Source of the DNA: a virus
IMG/VR virus record: IMGVR_UViG_3300029448_000168
Location: 8,583 to 35,049 of that record
Strand: one strand, 5' to 3'
Length of the DNA stretch: 26,467 bases
The number at the start of each line of letters is the position of its first letter. Position 1 is the stretch's first letter. Made by a program: the position numbers and the translations under genes. The notes under the pieces were generated by a model, which made no database searches, was not told where the DNA came from, and was given only the letters and a program-made list of their open reading frames with translations. Below are positions 8,425-22,000 of the stretch, one piece after another.

Positions 8425-9978
8425 TTAGAACTGCAAAATAACTTTTATGTCTTCTTTTTGATTTGATGACCGTGTTATGGACGGTCTGTTATCAACGTAG
8501 ATAATATTACCAGAATGTTTTTTAACTTCTGGATTAGAAACACCATTGGCAAAAGTTTGACCAAGGTAGTATGTACGATTATTTATTACAGTACTTATAC
8601 CTGAAAAACTAGTGTCAATTGATAAATCTTGACCTGTAGTTGGTGATATTACTAAAGATCCTCCCGTTCCTGGACTTGCAGAAAATTCAGTTAAATCAAA
8701 TCCATATGTGGGTTGAGTTTGTGCAGTTCCTACAGTATTAAACCCTGCAAGAGATCTATCTTGCCAATACTTTAAAACTCCAGTGTTTTGATCATAATTT
8801 ATAACCCTTCCTACTGCAGTTGTTCCTGTAGAAACACTTTGAATAAAATAAGAATCTCCTGAGAAAGTTGCAGTGCTATATCCAGTGCCAACCAATTTTA
8901 ATGCTCCAAGAGCACTTGCTTTATCTGCAGAGAGAATTGAAGATGATCCAAATTGTTGTGGATTTTCTACCACACCAACTCTTGAGATTTGGTTTCCTGT
9001 TATAAAGTCTGGATTTGTGCTGTCATTTTCAATTCTAGAATATAGGAGAACATTATATGCACCAAGTTCTCTATAGATATCTGCACCATGTCCACCTTGG
9101 GGTGGAATGATTACTTCAAGTACTGGTCTTGTAGTTCCTGTTGGAACACCACCAGCAACTAAATCAACATTTGCATAAGTATATCCAGATCCTTGATTAG
9201 AAACTGTGGCAGAACTAACTTGTTGATTTGCGTCAATAACGACAGTACACTCTGCCCCACTACCATCACCTCTAATAGGAACGGAAGTGTACACACTATT
9301 TGCAGTACCAAGACCAACTCCACCATTAGTTATTGTAACGATTTTAATTCCACCATCAACAGCATTATCTCTTACAGCCGAATTATCTGTTGAAGTTGCC
9401 CAATCTGTTGGGACTGGCATAAAATCTGTAGATTCAAATCTAACAACTTCACTTGGTTTAATTGTATAAAGATATTTCCAAATATAACCGTCACCACTTG
9501 TTCCAGCAGACCTTGGTTCTAAATCAGTAAAAGTTGGTTCGTCTAAAGATGGTCTGCCTTCTGAATTATTAGGATCTGTGCCATTCTGTAGACAAACATA
9601 TACCCTAAAATCACTATTTAATACAAAATAGGATGCTGAATAAAGGTTAGTAGCTCCAGAAATTTTAGCAGTGTTTGATCTGCTATAATCATGACGATAC
9701 ATATCATAAGTTGTTCCAGAAGACCAATTTAGTTTTGGAACAACTTGCCTAGCATCAGCAGTGTTGATTTTCTTCAAAGCTACCATAGTATCCCAATAAT
9801 CATCCTCCTGACTAAAATTATCTTTTGGAGCAGGTGGATCAGAATCCCAATCAGTTTGATAATCTGCAGGATTGGTTAATCCAATGAAAGAATAATAAGA
9901 ATTGCCAGCATTCGATACTCCAGCAATAAAATTACCTGCATTTAATATTCTAATTTGATCAGTTATAATGGCAGCCAT
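8425..9978 (-). CDS. 8: Baseplate wedge subunit gp8, enlarged (517 aa)
   Basis: This is the T4-type gp8 wedge protein, which with gp6, gp7, gp10, gp25 and gp53 forms the wedges around the baseplate hub. The N-terminal half has features typical of cyanophage gp8: the start MAAIITDQIRILNAGNF, the DYWDTMVALKKI helix, YDMYRHDYS, a FVLNSDFRVYVCLQNG strand pair and GYIWKYLYTIKP near residue 166. The C-terminus SGNIIYVDNRPSITRSSNQK followed by EDIKVILQF is the characteristic gp8 ending. T4 gp8 is 334 residues; the extra length includes a GxGY beta-repeat segment near 213-275 (ITNGGVGLG through SNQGSGYTYANV) and a long insertion after it. A GATAAATA site lies 20 bases upstream of the ATG, with no Shine-Dalgarno sequence between them. 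The gene before it ends 32 bases upstream. Confidence 0.9.
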   Translation of the reverse strand: MAAIITDQIRILNAGNFIAGVSNAGNSYYSFIGLTNPADYQTDWDSDPPAPKDNFSQEDDYWDTMVALKKINTADARQVVPKLNWSSGTTYDMYRHDYSRSNTAKISGATNLYSASYFVLNSDFRVYVCLQNGTDPNNSEGRPSLDEPTFTDLEPRSAGTSGDGYIWKYLYTIKPSEVVRFESTDFMPVPTDWATSTDNSAVRDNAVDGGIKIVTITNGGVGLGTANSVYTSVPIRGDGSGAECTVVIDANQQVSSATVSNQGSGYTYANVDLVAGGVPTGTTRPVLEVIIPPQGGHGADIYRELGAYNVLLYSRIENDSTNPDFITGNQISRVGVVENPQQFGSSSILSADKASALGALKLVGTGYSTATFSGDSYFIQSVSTGTTAVGRVINYDQNTGVLKYWQDRSLAGFNTVGTAQTQPTYGFDLTEFSASPGTGGSLVISPTTGQDLSIDTSFSGISTVINNRTYYLGQTFANGVSNPEVKKHSGNIIYVDNRPSITRSSNQKEDIKVILQF

Positions 9979-9997
9979 TTTGGACAGAGTTTTTCTT

Positions 9998-10005
9998 TAT
10001 TTATC
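9998..10005 (-). promoter_or_regulatory. Candidate late promoter for gp8 (GATAAATA)
   Basis: The coding strand reads GATAAATA, one base different from the T4 late promoter TATAAATA, ending 20 bases before the gp8 ATG. It lies in the 32-base gap after the giant gene, mostly outside coding sequence. If the T4 spacing holds, transcription would start about 14 bases before the ATG. The identical octamer stands before gp25. It would give gp8 and the DUF4815 gene their own transcript instead of relying on read-through of the 12.7 kb gene. Confidence 0.6.
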
Positions 10006-10010
10006 AGTAA

Positions 10011-13000
10011 TTAAACGATATAATTTTTGAACTTCAAGAAGTTTGATCTAGTAATCAAAGTTGATGTAGAAATACCAGTTCCTTCAGAAACACCAATGCC
10101 ACCTAGAGTATATGAATTATAAGAATTGGATTCTTCTCTAGCAGTAATATCTATTCTTCCCCAACTATAATTTCCAAAGAAATCTGAGGTTGTTATACCT
10201 GACGTGATGTGTTGATCCACATCAACAGTAACTCTTCTTACATGAGTTGTAACTCCCTGAACACTTGTGGATATAGAAACCGCAGTTCTTACGGCATATA
10301 CATTATCAGCAAAAGATGTTCCTACACCTACAGTGTTACCTGAAGGATCAAACGTAATTATTGATGTTGTTCCTGCACCTATATTAGAATTCCTTACTAC
10401 AAATAAATCATTTGCATCAAGAGAACTAATTGTCACTGCAGTTCCAGCAATAGAAGTGTCTCTAAGGAATGAGTCAAACGGAATATGAACATCAAAGATA
10501 AGTGATGTCGTACCAACTCCTACATTTGTGGTTCCAAATCCAACAATAATTCCATTATCTCCAATGTAAGAACCTACACTCACTTCTTCTTCAGAATAAG
10601 TTGGGGGAGAAATAAGAACTGTTGGTGGATTGGTATGAGTATATCCAATACCTGGACTTGTAATATCAACTCCTGTGACTATTCCTCCAGCACTGATGCT
10701 AACATTACCAGACGCTCTAGTAGTTGTTCCAACACCAACAGTTGAACCAAAACTTACTATAGCAGTTGTATATCCAACACCACCATCAGAGATGACAACA
10801 GAGGAAATAGTACCAAATCCAGAAACAACTGCAGTAGCTGCAGCACCAGATTTATCTTCTTGTCTTACAAATTTAATTTTATTTTGGAATGTAAGATCAG
10901 TATCATTTTCATTTCTAGAATCAAAAATAGGTCTCAGATTATCAACATAGATTGCTGTTGACCCCACTCCGACAGATTTGATAAGGTATGCACTAGGATT
11001 AATAATTGGTTCATATAATTCTCTATCTTTACCAACACCAATCTGATTAATAAAGACATCTTCAGTTTGTTTACACCAGTCAATAGGTCTTTCAAGAGTA
11101 ATATCAGTAGTATTTCCTGGACCTTCATATGAATTGGTATCAACAGTATTTGTAGACTTAACAAATTCTACAATTCTTTCTTCTTCAGTAAGATATGATG
11201 CTTGTCCAATTGATCTATCACTCTTAATTTGTAGAGTATCACCCTTTTTCACAGTTTCAATAATATTTCTAAAGATAACATCCGAATCTCCACTTCCTTT
11301 ATAAAAAATAATATTTACTGTATCACCAATCTTCAAAGGTTCAGTAAAGTTAATACTACTTCCTCCCTCAAACGTGTATCCCTCATTAGGAACTTGGAGT
11401 ATGTTATTGACAAATATAAGTAATACGTCTTCAACATCAATTTTAGATCCTTTAGCAGCTACAATTGAAACTATAGATCCTCCTAATGTTAGTGGGAAGT
11501 CTTTTCTCACTCCATCAATAAAATCATCAACTTTATCTAAAACTTGCAGTGTTCCTATTGACCAACCAGAGAATGAATCATCATGAACTTTATCAATTGT
11601 TAATTTGAATTCATTTCCAGAATAAGATGATGTAGTCGGAATTCCAGTTGTTCCTCCTATTGCAACTGTTAAAATTTCACCATTACCATATCCATAACCA
11701 GTATTTTGTAATTCAAAAGCAATAACACTAGATCCTTGACCAACAACAATATTTGCTGTTGCATGTGTTCCAAATCCTGATGTAGAACTATATTCTAATG
11801 GTATATTAGAATAACTTAATGGGTCATCAAATATAACATCGAGTGGTTTATTGACTTTACCACATCTTGCATAGAAGTGTTCTCTAGTTGAAATTCCAGT
11901 ATTCACTTCAAAAGAAGTATTATCAATAATCCTTAAAACGTTAGTTTCTCCTGCAGCAGGATCTGTTCCACTAGCAGAATTATTTACATTTCTAGGAGCA
12001 ATTAATGCTGGTTGAGCAACTCCACCACTTTGATAGTAAGTAGCAACTGTAGAAGTTCCGACATTAACTTCAAATTCTGTGGCACTATTAACTGTAAGGA
12101 CTGGAGTGCCGCAATATGCGGGATCAGTTGTTCTTGGGTATACATGTGTAGAACCGCCATTATCCAATCCACAAGTCATTCCAATACCAGTTAACAGAAC
12201 ATCACTCTTCTGTCCACTTGTCGAAAGATTATGAGGACTAGAAGTTGTAACTGTCATAATGCCAGTGATACTACTGTATCCGACATTAGAAATATTAACT
12301 GGTCCAGATCCACTATAATTACAAGTAAATGCGATTCCAGAAAGTGTGACTTCATCATCATAAGAAAGGCCATGATTAGTAGAAGTTGTTACTGTAGTTA
12401 ATCCGCTTAAATTATTATATAAAACATTTGATATATCTCTTGGAGCATAGAACACTCTACCAGTAGATATAGCAACTGAAGTGATGTTTCCGTTTGAAAT
12501 TACTGCTGTTCCAATAGAAACAATATTGGACTCAGACACAGAAGAAGTTCTTATTGCAACATTAACAGTTTGAACTCCTACTCTATAACCAGATCCACTA
12601 TTTCCTATGCCAATTGAAGAAATAGTTCCTGCCGCAGAAACTACAGCAGTTCCTCCAGCAGAAATTAGTGGTTGATAACCAAGACCTGCATCTGAACCTA
12701 CTGAAATAATAATTCCTCCTTTAGGGAAACTGGAAATTCCCACATCTGGACCTAATGGAGTTGTATCAGTTCCTTGGAATGTAATAGAAGTAATTCCAGA
12801 TTGCTCACTTAAACTATACTGATCTCCCAATCCAGGAGACTGGAATACATCATTTACAAGAATGATTGCATTTTCTGTTGATATTCCAGGTACATTAGAT
12901 CCATTTTGTTTAAGATTAAAGTTAATTTTAGTTGCATTGAATTGAGAAGAGATATTATCAAAGATATAATTTTTATGATACGATTCATTTGCACTGTTTA

Positions 13001-16000
13001 CAATACCAGATCTCATGAAAGATCTTCCTTGGAAACTAGATGATGTGGTAATACCTGTCCAATCTCTCTCATCTGGTGGATTTGTTGTTGATCCTATAGG
13101 AGTATTTCCAAATGGAGCCTCAACAAAATTTAATTTATTATCTACAATATTATAATGCCCAGAAATTTTAGTAACTAAATCACCGGTGACAGCAGTTCCT
13201 ATTCTTGTACCCATCCACTCTCTACGAACTCTTATAGTATTTGTACTACCAATACCAACACCTTCTATTTTCATAATCTCATCATTAATTTGAATAAGAT
13301 CAGATCCAAAGAAAGATGTAATTCCACTAAATGTCAATAAATTATCAACAGTTAGTATCTGATTAGCAAGTGTGGTTGTTATAGCAGTAGAAACTATTGG
13401 AGATTGAATAACATTGTCAAGTGCAACAAGAACCTTTGCATTTTGATTAGTAGATATAAATCTGTGTGATGTGCCAATACCAACACTTTCAAGTTCAACA
13501 ATTTGGGGAATTGACTTAAGTGCATTTTCAGCACTGCTAGCAATTTTAATAGTGTTGTCATCAACTTTAACTACAAACAGATTTTCTCCTGGGAGGAAAG
13601 TAGTGTTTGCAGCACCAACAAAACTAGTTGTTGCAATTCCAACAGCAGATGTCGCTGTTCCTACATGAATATATTTTAATTTTTCACCACTAACATAAAA
13701 ATGATTTGGAATTTTAATACCATTGCTGCTAATATCAACTACATTACTATTATTTCCCTCAAAAGATCTTTCAAAGATTGGAAGATTTTTATGATATAGT
13801 TCAAACCCTCTCTTAATATCAGAATCTGTACCTTGATAAGATCCCAACTCACTATTAATTGATCCATTAATGAAATCAATTTTATCTGGTTTTGTACTAT
13901 CTTCATCCACTGTTAAAGCATTCATATAAACATTAACTACAGTATCAATACTCGAATTAGGAGTAAATACTAAAGAAACCGTTCCTGCTGCAGAAACTCT
14001 AGAACCAAATGTTCCTAGTCCAGATGCAGTTTCTATCACACCATATTCAGTGTCATAAGTTTGATAACTTTCAGTTGAAGTTACATAATCATCAACAACA
14101 ATTATTTCTGAAAGTTGTGTAGATGTATTAGTGGTATCTGTAACTTGCGCTATAAAATATGCAGAGTCGTAATTGTTTGGATATTCTGCTACTGTGTTAA
14201 TTCCAGGAGTACCTGAAGCAGAAATACTAGTAGTTCTGGATTCGAGTCTTGATCTTGTTAGATCAATTGTTCCAATACCAGTAATTGTATCTTTAGAAAG
14301 TCCTACTTGGATAGTATTAATAACCCCTGTTGTTGCAATACCAACAGATGTTGGTATGAAGTCAACATTTAAGGATGATCCACTAAAATATGCATGATAC
14401 GTACCAAGTCCAGATTCAGAATAACTCTGAATATTTGTTGTCAATCTCCCATATTCCATCATCTCAATATTTGTTCCATCATGAACAATATTGAGTTCTA
14501 CTGCCTCAAATTCTTCATTTTTAGTCAAGTCTGGATTTATATTAACAAGAACTTTAACACTAGTATGAGTATTACCCATAGAAACAATTGTAGTAGTAAC
14601 TCCTGATGTTACAGGAGAACTATTTGTTTCGATTGTTACGACTCCACCAATACTTGTTGATCCAATCCCAAGAAAATTGTTACTTAAATTGTATGAAAAA
14701 ACACTTAAATCATAATCATTAACTGAAGACCTTGTTGGATGAAATTGGAATTGAGCATCAGAACCAGATATTGCAAAATCAAATGATCCTTGATCGTAGT
14801 GAGTCTCAACTCTACCATATTGATTCAAATATCCGCGAGACCCATCATGTAATAAATCGACAATCATTAATTGTCTTTGTGCGTTATATCTTTTATCTCT
14901 TACATAAGTTATGTATTTTTGACATCTAACATCATCTAGATTAAAACTATCAACTATACTAAATGCATTTGCTCTTGGATTGCTATTAAACTGATCACTA
15001 ACATCATCTATTGATAGTACTCTATTTCCAACTGATTCAAAATAATCAGTAAGAATTCTATTAGAGAAAATTATTTCATCAGATACAATTTTTGACTTTT
15101 GATTACGATTATTTTCTGTTGCAAGATCAAATCCATAAACACAATTCAAACTTGCAAAACCATCAATGTTATTAACTATGTTTACATTTGTCGTAAACGT
15201 AGAAATTCCAACAGACATACTATTTTCATTACTTGTTTCTAATTGATAGTCAGAAAATTTTCTATACCCCAAAGTATGATTTTGGGAAGAAACAACATCA
15301 TTCCAATCATCATATGCAACTCTAGATTTCAAAGAATAGGAGAAATTTTGATAATAAAAATTATCTTGAAGTTTTTGCAATTCAAAATTTAGTTTTCCAA
15401 AATCTTCTTGCCAACCCTGTATATTTTTTGAAGTTGCTTTTAATTCAATGAAAGAATCAAAAGATGTAATTGAAGATGCAATTCCTTGAACATTGGAATC
15501 GGAACCCTTAATAATTTCATTAACAATAAAATTATCATCAGAAGAAACTGTTAGGGTTGTAATTTTGGAGTCCCAATTTTGAACAATTCCTACCGCAGAA
15601 TCTGATGTAACAATTTCACCATTTATAAAGTTTTTTGTTTTTAAGGTGCTTTCAAAAATTGGAAAATGTTTTGAAGCAAGAATTTTACCCGACGAATTGA
15701 CAACATTAAAAGTTCCTGGGAACTCTCCATTATCGAATAGTCCAGACATGCTATAAGTAACACTTCCTATTCCGCCAAGATTTTCAGTAATCCCTGTTAC
15801 ATCAAATAATTTATAATCGTATCCAGAAGAGTTGTATCCTTTTCCAGTAGATCCTACACCTACACTAACTCCCTCTACAAGGACTCTATCTCCAACTGCA
15901 AAGGGAAATGCATTAACGGTGCTAAATCCAACTGCTAAGGACGCAGTAGCAGTCTCTGTGGAAGAATTAAATACTATAGAACCAATCCCAACCCCAGCAC

Positions 16001-19000
16001 TACTTTGTGTTGGTATAATTGTTGGTTCAACATTACTCATTCCATTAGTATTTTTAAGAATCTGTACTTCAGATTTGCCAATAGTAACTTTCAAATCAAC
16101 ATCATTTACTTCTTTTTTGGTTTTTCCATCTAGTACAACTAGTTTAGGTGGAATTGAGAATCCTCTACCAAAAGAAGTAATTCCAACACTATTGAATGAC
16201 GCTAAAGAATCTATTTTGATAGACTGAGGCAAAAGAACTCTTGGGTTTAATGTTGGATCTGATGGTAAATTAAATCCAATATTATCTAAAGTAACTTTCT
16301 TAAGAGAACCAATTTTTGAACTCTTTGCTTCTAAAATAGCACCATTACCACTGGCAGTGTTTACTGTTGTAATGCCAGGTAGTGAGTAATAATTTGTGCC
16401 ATTATTAGTAAATTCAATTTTTGCTATTGGACCATAAGTATGAGTGCAATCAGTTTCATAACTTACTAATGACGGGGTAGCATAGGATAATTTTTCTGGT
16501 GTACTTCCCATTGTATACGTAAATGTAGTTGTTGTTCCTACTGTAATCGTATGTTTGCCATTATAAAGACTTTCTCCAGATAAAAGTGTATTTCCAGAAA
16601 TTATTTCATTATCAGTATAAATTTGTGCTTTTTCTATAGGAAGATTTCCTTCGTATAGGGGAGTTAAATTATAATAGAGTTCTGTTGGAGTATTCTCATT
16701 CACAAACAATTCTGCTTTAGCATTAGATGTTCCAACAACTCCCAGTCTAGACAAATCAAATGTCTCACTTTTCTCAGACTTTTCCCATTCTTTAGTAAAG
16801 TTTTTATCAACGTATAAATTAAATTTAAATGCAGGATAAGTTGTTCCTTGTCTAGTATAAGAAAGTGATGAATCTGATAAATCAAATGTTACTGTAGAGT
16901 TTTTATAAAGTTTTACTAAAGGTGTTATTGGATTAATTGTACCAAGAGATGCGCTACTTATTCCTACAATATTTGGGTTTATTTGAGTTGAATTATAATA
17001 AGTATTTGATAACTGAATTTTATTATTATCAACTCTTACAATATAATAAAAACTATCACTAGAAAGTCCAACAGAAGATATTTCTGAGGTATGAATTACT
17101 TTATCTCCTGTTTCAAATCCATGAGAGTTTATAGTTATGGTATTAGTTTCAGTATTAACTCCTGCAGTAGAGAATCCTACAGGATTTACTATCAACCTTC
17201 TATTAAAATCATTATAAGTTAAAGTTACAATACCAGTGTTCTGTGGATTAACATTAACAAAAATGTTGTGAGGTGAACTCAAACCATGAGTTCCCGAGGT
17301 GGAGACAGTAACTAAGTTTCTTTTGATGTCTCCAGTAATTACATTGTAGTTTGTTTTGAAACTATGAGTGTCTCCAGTTCCAACATTTCTAAAGAACAAT
17401 GTAGATGAAGTGGGATTTTCAAGACCAACAAATGTTCCTGTTGCTCCAAGTCCAACTCTTACAGTTGCAATTCCAATTAAATCATCATTGATTTTTGCAA
17501 CAAACAAACTTGAACCATCTGCAAGAGTAGTTCCAACTCCTACATTAGTTTCATCTTGCACAATTATTCCAGAACCTTTAATCGTTCCTATACCTGTAGA
17601 ATATGTTACTTGATCTCCAGTTTTTAAATTATGTCCTGGTAAGTAGAGTGCTTTAGTCTGAATAAAGACTGAAGTAATTGCAGCTCCAGGATTTGAAAAT
17701 GATATTGTTGTTCCTATCCCAACACCGGCAGTTGTTCCTAATCCTACAGTTTCTGTGGGATCAAAATAAATTTGCTTATTGAGAGAATATGAATAGTTGG
17801 TCTTAAATTCTGAATTAATTTTTAATTTTCTAGGAACTTCATAGATAAACTTACCTATAGTATGAGTAGATCCTACTGTATTATCAACTGCTCTTAAAAC
17901 TCTAATTCTAGAATTTAAAAAATCAACATTTAGAACTTTAACTTTTTCTGTTCCTACGGTTAGAGTATCATTTTCTCTAATATTTGGATAATTCAAATCA
18001 CCAGAAACTCTGAAGTACGTTACTATTCCCGTTACGTTAGTATTACCAATAGCAACTCCAGTGCTTCCTACTCCAACAACTGATAGTCTATTTGCTTTTA
18101 TGCCAACATTATATGACCCTTTAATTCCAGAGGTTGTTGTAGATAATCCAGAAATTGAAATTGTATCTAGATTTTCAAAATTATGAGGACTATCTGAGAA
18201 AATTAAATATTCACCTTTAGATTGTCCTGGATATATTTCAATATTTTCAATGATACTTGAAGCTACACTTATATTATTAACTGATCTTCCTTTTATTCTT
18301 GTTATCTTTGCAGATACTCCTTGACCCTGAGTTCCATTGTTATTAAAGACCAAGGTCTCATTAATTCTATACCCAGATCCTCCAGTAACAATACCAACAC
18401 TATCGACGGAGCCAACAGAAGTTGCATTGATAGTTGCCGTTTGATTTAGTTTATTTGGAACATAAAAATATGGATATTCTAAATTGTCCTCAATAACATT
18501 CAATGGTTGAGTGTTTCTACTCCAATCACTAGTGATACTAAAAGAATTGTAATTTGATTCTGGATTGAAGTTAAAAGTATTAGGAATACTCTTATAATTA
18601 TGACCAATTACATAAGGAAATACTGGTTTGAAATTTTTCTCAAAAATTCCTGCAGACTCTGCAAATTTATCATTAACAGTAACAAAATATGCATATGTGC
18701 CTTTTGGAAATTCTGGAGTTATACAAAATCTTCCATTATTTTCGTCAAGAACATCATCACTAGAAACTTCTTTATGAGTATAGTCTTCGATGAAAAACCC
18801 TTCTGGAAAAATAGATGTAGGTGGTCTATTATTTTTTAAATCAATACTATATCCAGATCTCATTTGAGAAATTACACCACCGTTTATTTTTGAATATCCA
18901 TATGGTCCGTATATTGGATTTCCATCATATGCAAATCCTAAAATAGGAGAATGTTTTGTAGATTTAACTTCTATACCATTAACTCTTCTGAGATCACTCT

Positions 19001-22000
19001 CTCCATATAAAATATTACCTTCTTGATCTGAAGCATAAGTAAATTCTCTAAGTTTTCTTGGCGTATATAAGTGAGAATATTGGAGTCCAAAATCATTTGA
19101 TTTTAATCCAGATATAATTATACCATCATCTTCAGAAAAATGTGGATAATATTTTTCAAATAAATTTACTTTCCAATTTTGGATATTTGCTTTAAATTTT
19201 GGCAACTCCTCAGTAGATTCGGTTGATATAACATTGATAACAGTTACTCCAAGGTCATTAGCATATCCAAAACCTGATTCAACAATTTTAACATCAGTTA
19301 CTGATCCATTTTCTAAAACCGGAACTAAAACAGCACCTACACCATCACCAACAACAATCAAATTTGGAGCGGAAAGATATCTACTACCAGATTTTTGAAT
19401 TATAACTTCAACTATCTTTCCATTAACAACTATTGGAGAAAGTTGACAATCTGATCCAGATTCGAGTTCAATTGTAGGTTGTCTATCTAAGTTTAAAATT
19501 TCAGAAGAACCATATCCAACTCCATTATTTTCAAGATGTATAGAAGTTACCGATCCTCTTACAATTGGTTGGAAAGAACCTTTAAAGGTTTCTGTTCCAA
19601 TGGAAGATATTCCAACATTTCCAGATAAAGTAATCTTAATTTCAGGATAATTGAAAATATGAGTTCCGGAACCAACAGAAGTCATATTAATATATTGTTT
19701 CGTTCTATTAAATAATTCTCTATCACTTGAAACTCCAATCTGCGAAAGATTGAAAGAATCTTTATCAACAACATTTACATAATATTCAGTATCCACAGAT
19801 AATCCAGAAATGGGATTTCCTGTGCAAGTATATTTTACCTTTTCACCACTCTTATAATCATGATTTGCAATAGTTACTAAATTGGATTCTGTGCTAATTC
19901 CTGAGATCCCAGAGGTTCTTTTTTTATTCTCATAATTAGAACCACCATTAATGACGTTAATAGCACTAACTATTGATTTTTTATTTACTGTTTTTAGGGA
20001 CTGTTTACCAATACCATAATCTGTTAAAAATACTGTGCCGAGACCTGAAATTGCGTCTCCCTCATTTTTATGTAATCTAATAGTTACATCATCAATTACA
20101 GAAACATAATATGCAGAATCAGTGACTATTCCAACAATACCCTGTTGAGATTTTGTTTTATATAAAATCTGTTCAGCATTTCTAAACTTATGATAAGTAG
20201 AGAATCCAATTCTAGATTGGGAAGATCCAGTTCCAATAATAACGTTATTAGATACTAAATCTGCGAAAAACTCAACTTCATGATCAATTAATTTCATACT
20301 GGCTTGGGCTATAGCACCCGATCCATTACCACCTTCAATTTTGATTGTTGGAGTATTTGTATAATCAAATCCAGGATCTACAATTCTAACTTCTTGGAGA
20401 GATCCAGAAACCGCAGCATATCCTGTTGCACCTGTTCCAACTGCATCTGAAATAATTAAGTTAGGAATATTGATTACATCAATATTTGTTCCTGTAGATA
20501 AAACATCAATAGTTTCAATTTTTCCATATTTTATAATGTCCTTACCTTTATAATTTAAAAGTTCAACCCCATTAACAAAAATACCAGTTAGTCCTGGTTC
20601 AGTTTTTGTTAAAATTCCATTATTTACCGGTTTGGATATTTTTCTTAGTAATTTTTGTGAACCTAAAGTTTTTCCATCAAATTCAAATGGAACTATAGTA
20701 CTATTATTAACTGTTGTTGAATTATCTAAGGAAATGAAGTTTAAATTAAAAAGATCAGTTCTACTTTTTGCAAACTTAACCGTTGATCCACTAACTCTTT
20801 TTAAAAAATAAAGTCCATCAGGAAATAATTCAGTATTCCTGACTGTTTCAGTAACCGTAGTTCCAAATTCATCAATAACAGAGGTTTTATCCTCTGACGA
20901 TGCTGCATAGTAAATCGCATCACCGGTATAGAAACCATGTTCTGTTCCGGGAGAGATTTCGAATTCATCTCCAAGAAAAGTTCCGGAAAATTTTAAAATT
21001 CTATTACTTGCAGTTAAAGGTTGAGAATCATAATGAGGTATTGATGGAGAAGAAATTAAGTATTCTTCAGAATTATTTTTATAAACATTATCAACATCAG
21101 TAGAATATATTTCTGCTAATGGGTAAGTAGTAGAAGAAACTTTTTGAATTTTTCTTTGAATAGTGTATACCGCATTAGTATCTAAAACACCTTGGCCTCT
21201 TATAGAAAAAGTTTTTTCTCCAGATATTGATATAATTCTAGTTTCTTGCCTTATACCATTTAAAGCAATTTCTGCTTTATCCCCAGATTTAAATCGATTA
21301 GGTACGTTTAAAGTTACTTTATACGTATTATTTGAAGAGTCTATTAGTTCAAGAGTTTTGATTTTATAAATTGGAGAGACATTATAAAACCATTTACTTG
21401 CCTTATAATTTTTCTCAGAAATTCCAAGATTAGTTACATTAATCTTTCCACCTGGCAATAAACCCTTTGTATTATCAGGAAGATTAAATTCACCTAAAAC
21501 TGAATTAATTCTTACTTGAATAAATTCATCTTGATCTAACTTAGATCTTCCATATGCAAAAGTATTAATGCCAACAACAGTTGCATCTGCGATCTCAGAA
21601 TTAATTTCAGTTACTCCATAAAACTGTGTTAGAGACTTAGAACTATATGAAGAAACACCTATACTATCATCGGAATAACGGAAATACAGTTCTCCAGTTG
21701 ATCCAAAACCAACTGTAGAATCAACATCAAGAGATGTAGATCCTGAGGATACTTTTCCTATTATTCTTGTAGATGGTTCTACAACAAATTTTCCATATAA
21801 AGCTCCCTCCACGTTAATATCTCGATCATATCCACCATCAATACTAAGTTTGTAAAAAGTTTTTCCATATCCAACCTCTATTTTTTCAATACTAGTAATA
21901 GGTGCATATGCTTTGTTTATATCACTACCAAACTTATATTCATCCTGATATAATGTAGCATTTTTTAAGTTTTCGGGATCACCTACAATAGGTTCAACAA

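Noticed and set aside
15832-16227. Plus-strand open frame of 131 codons
   Set aside because: It lies antisense inside the giant gene, is rich in Pro/Thr/Val as expected from the complement of repeated Gly/Val/Thr codons, and has no ribosome binding site or family resemblance.
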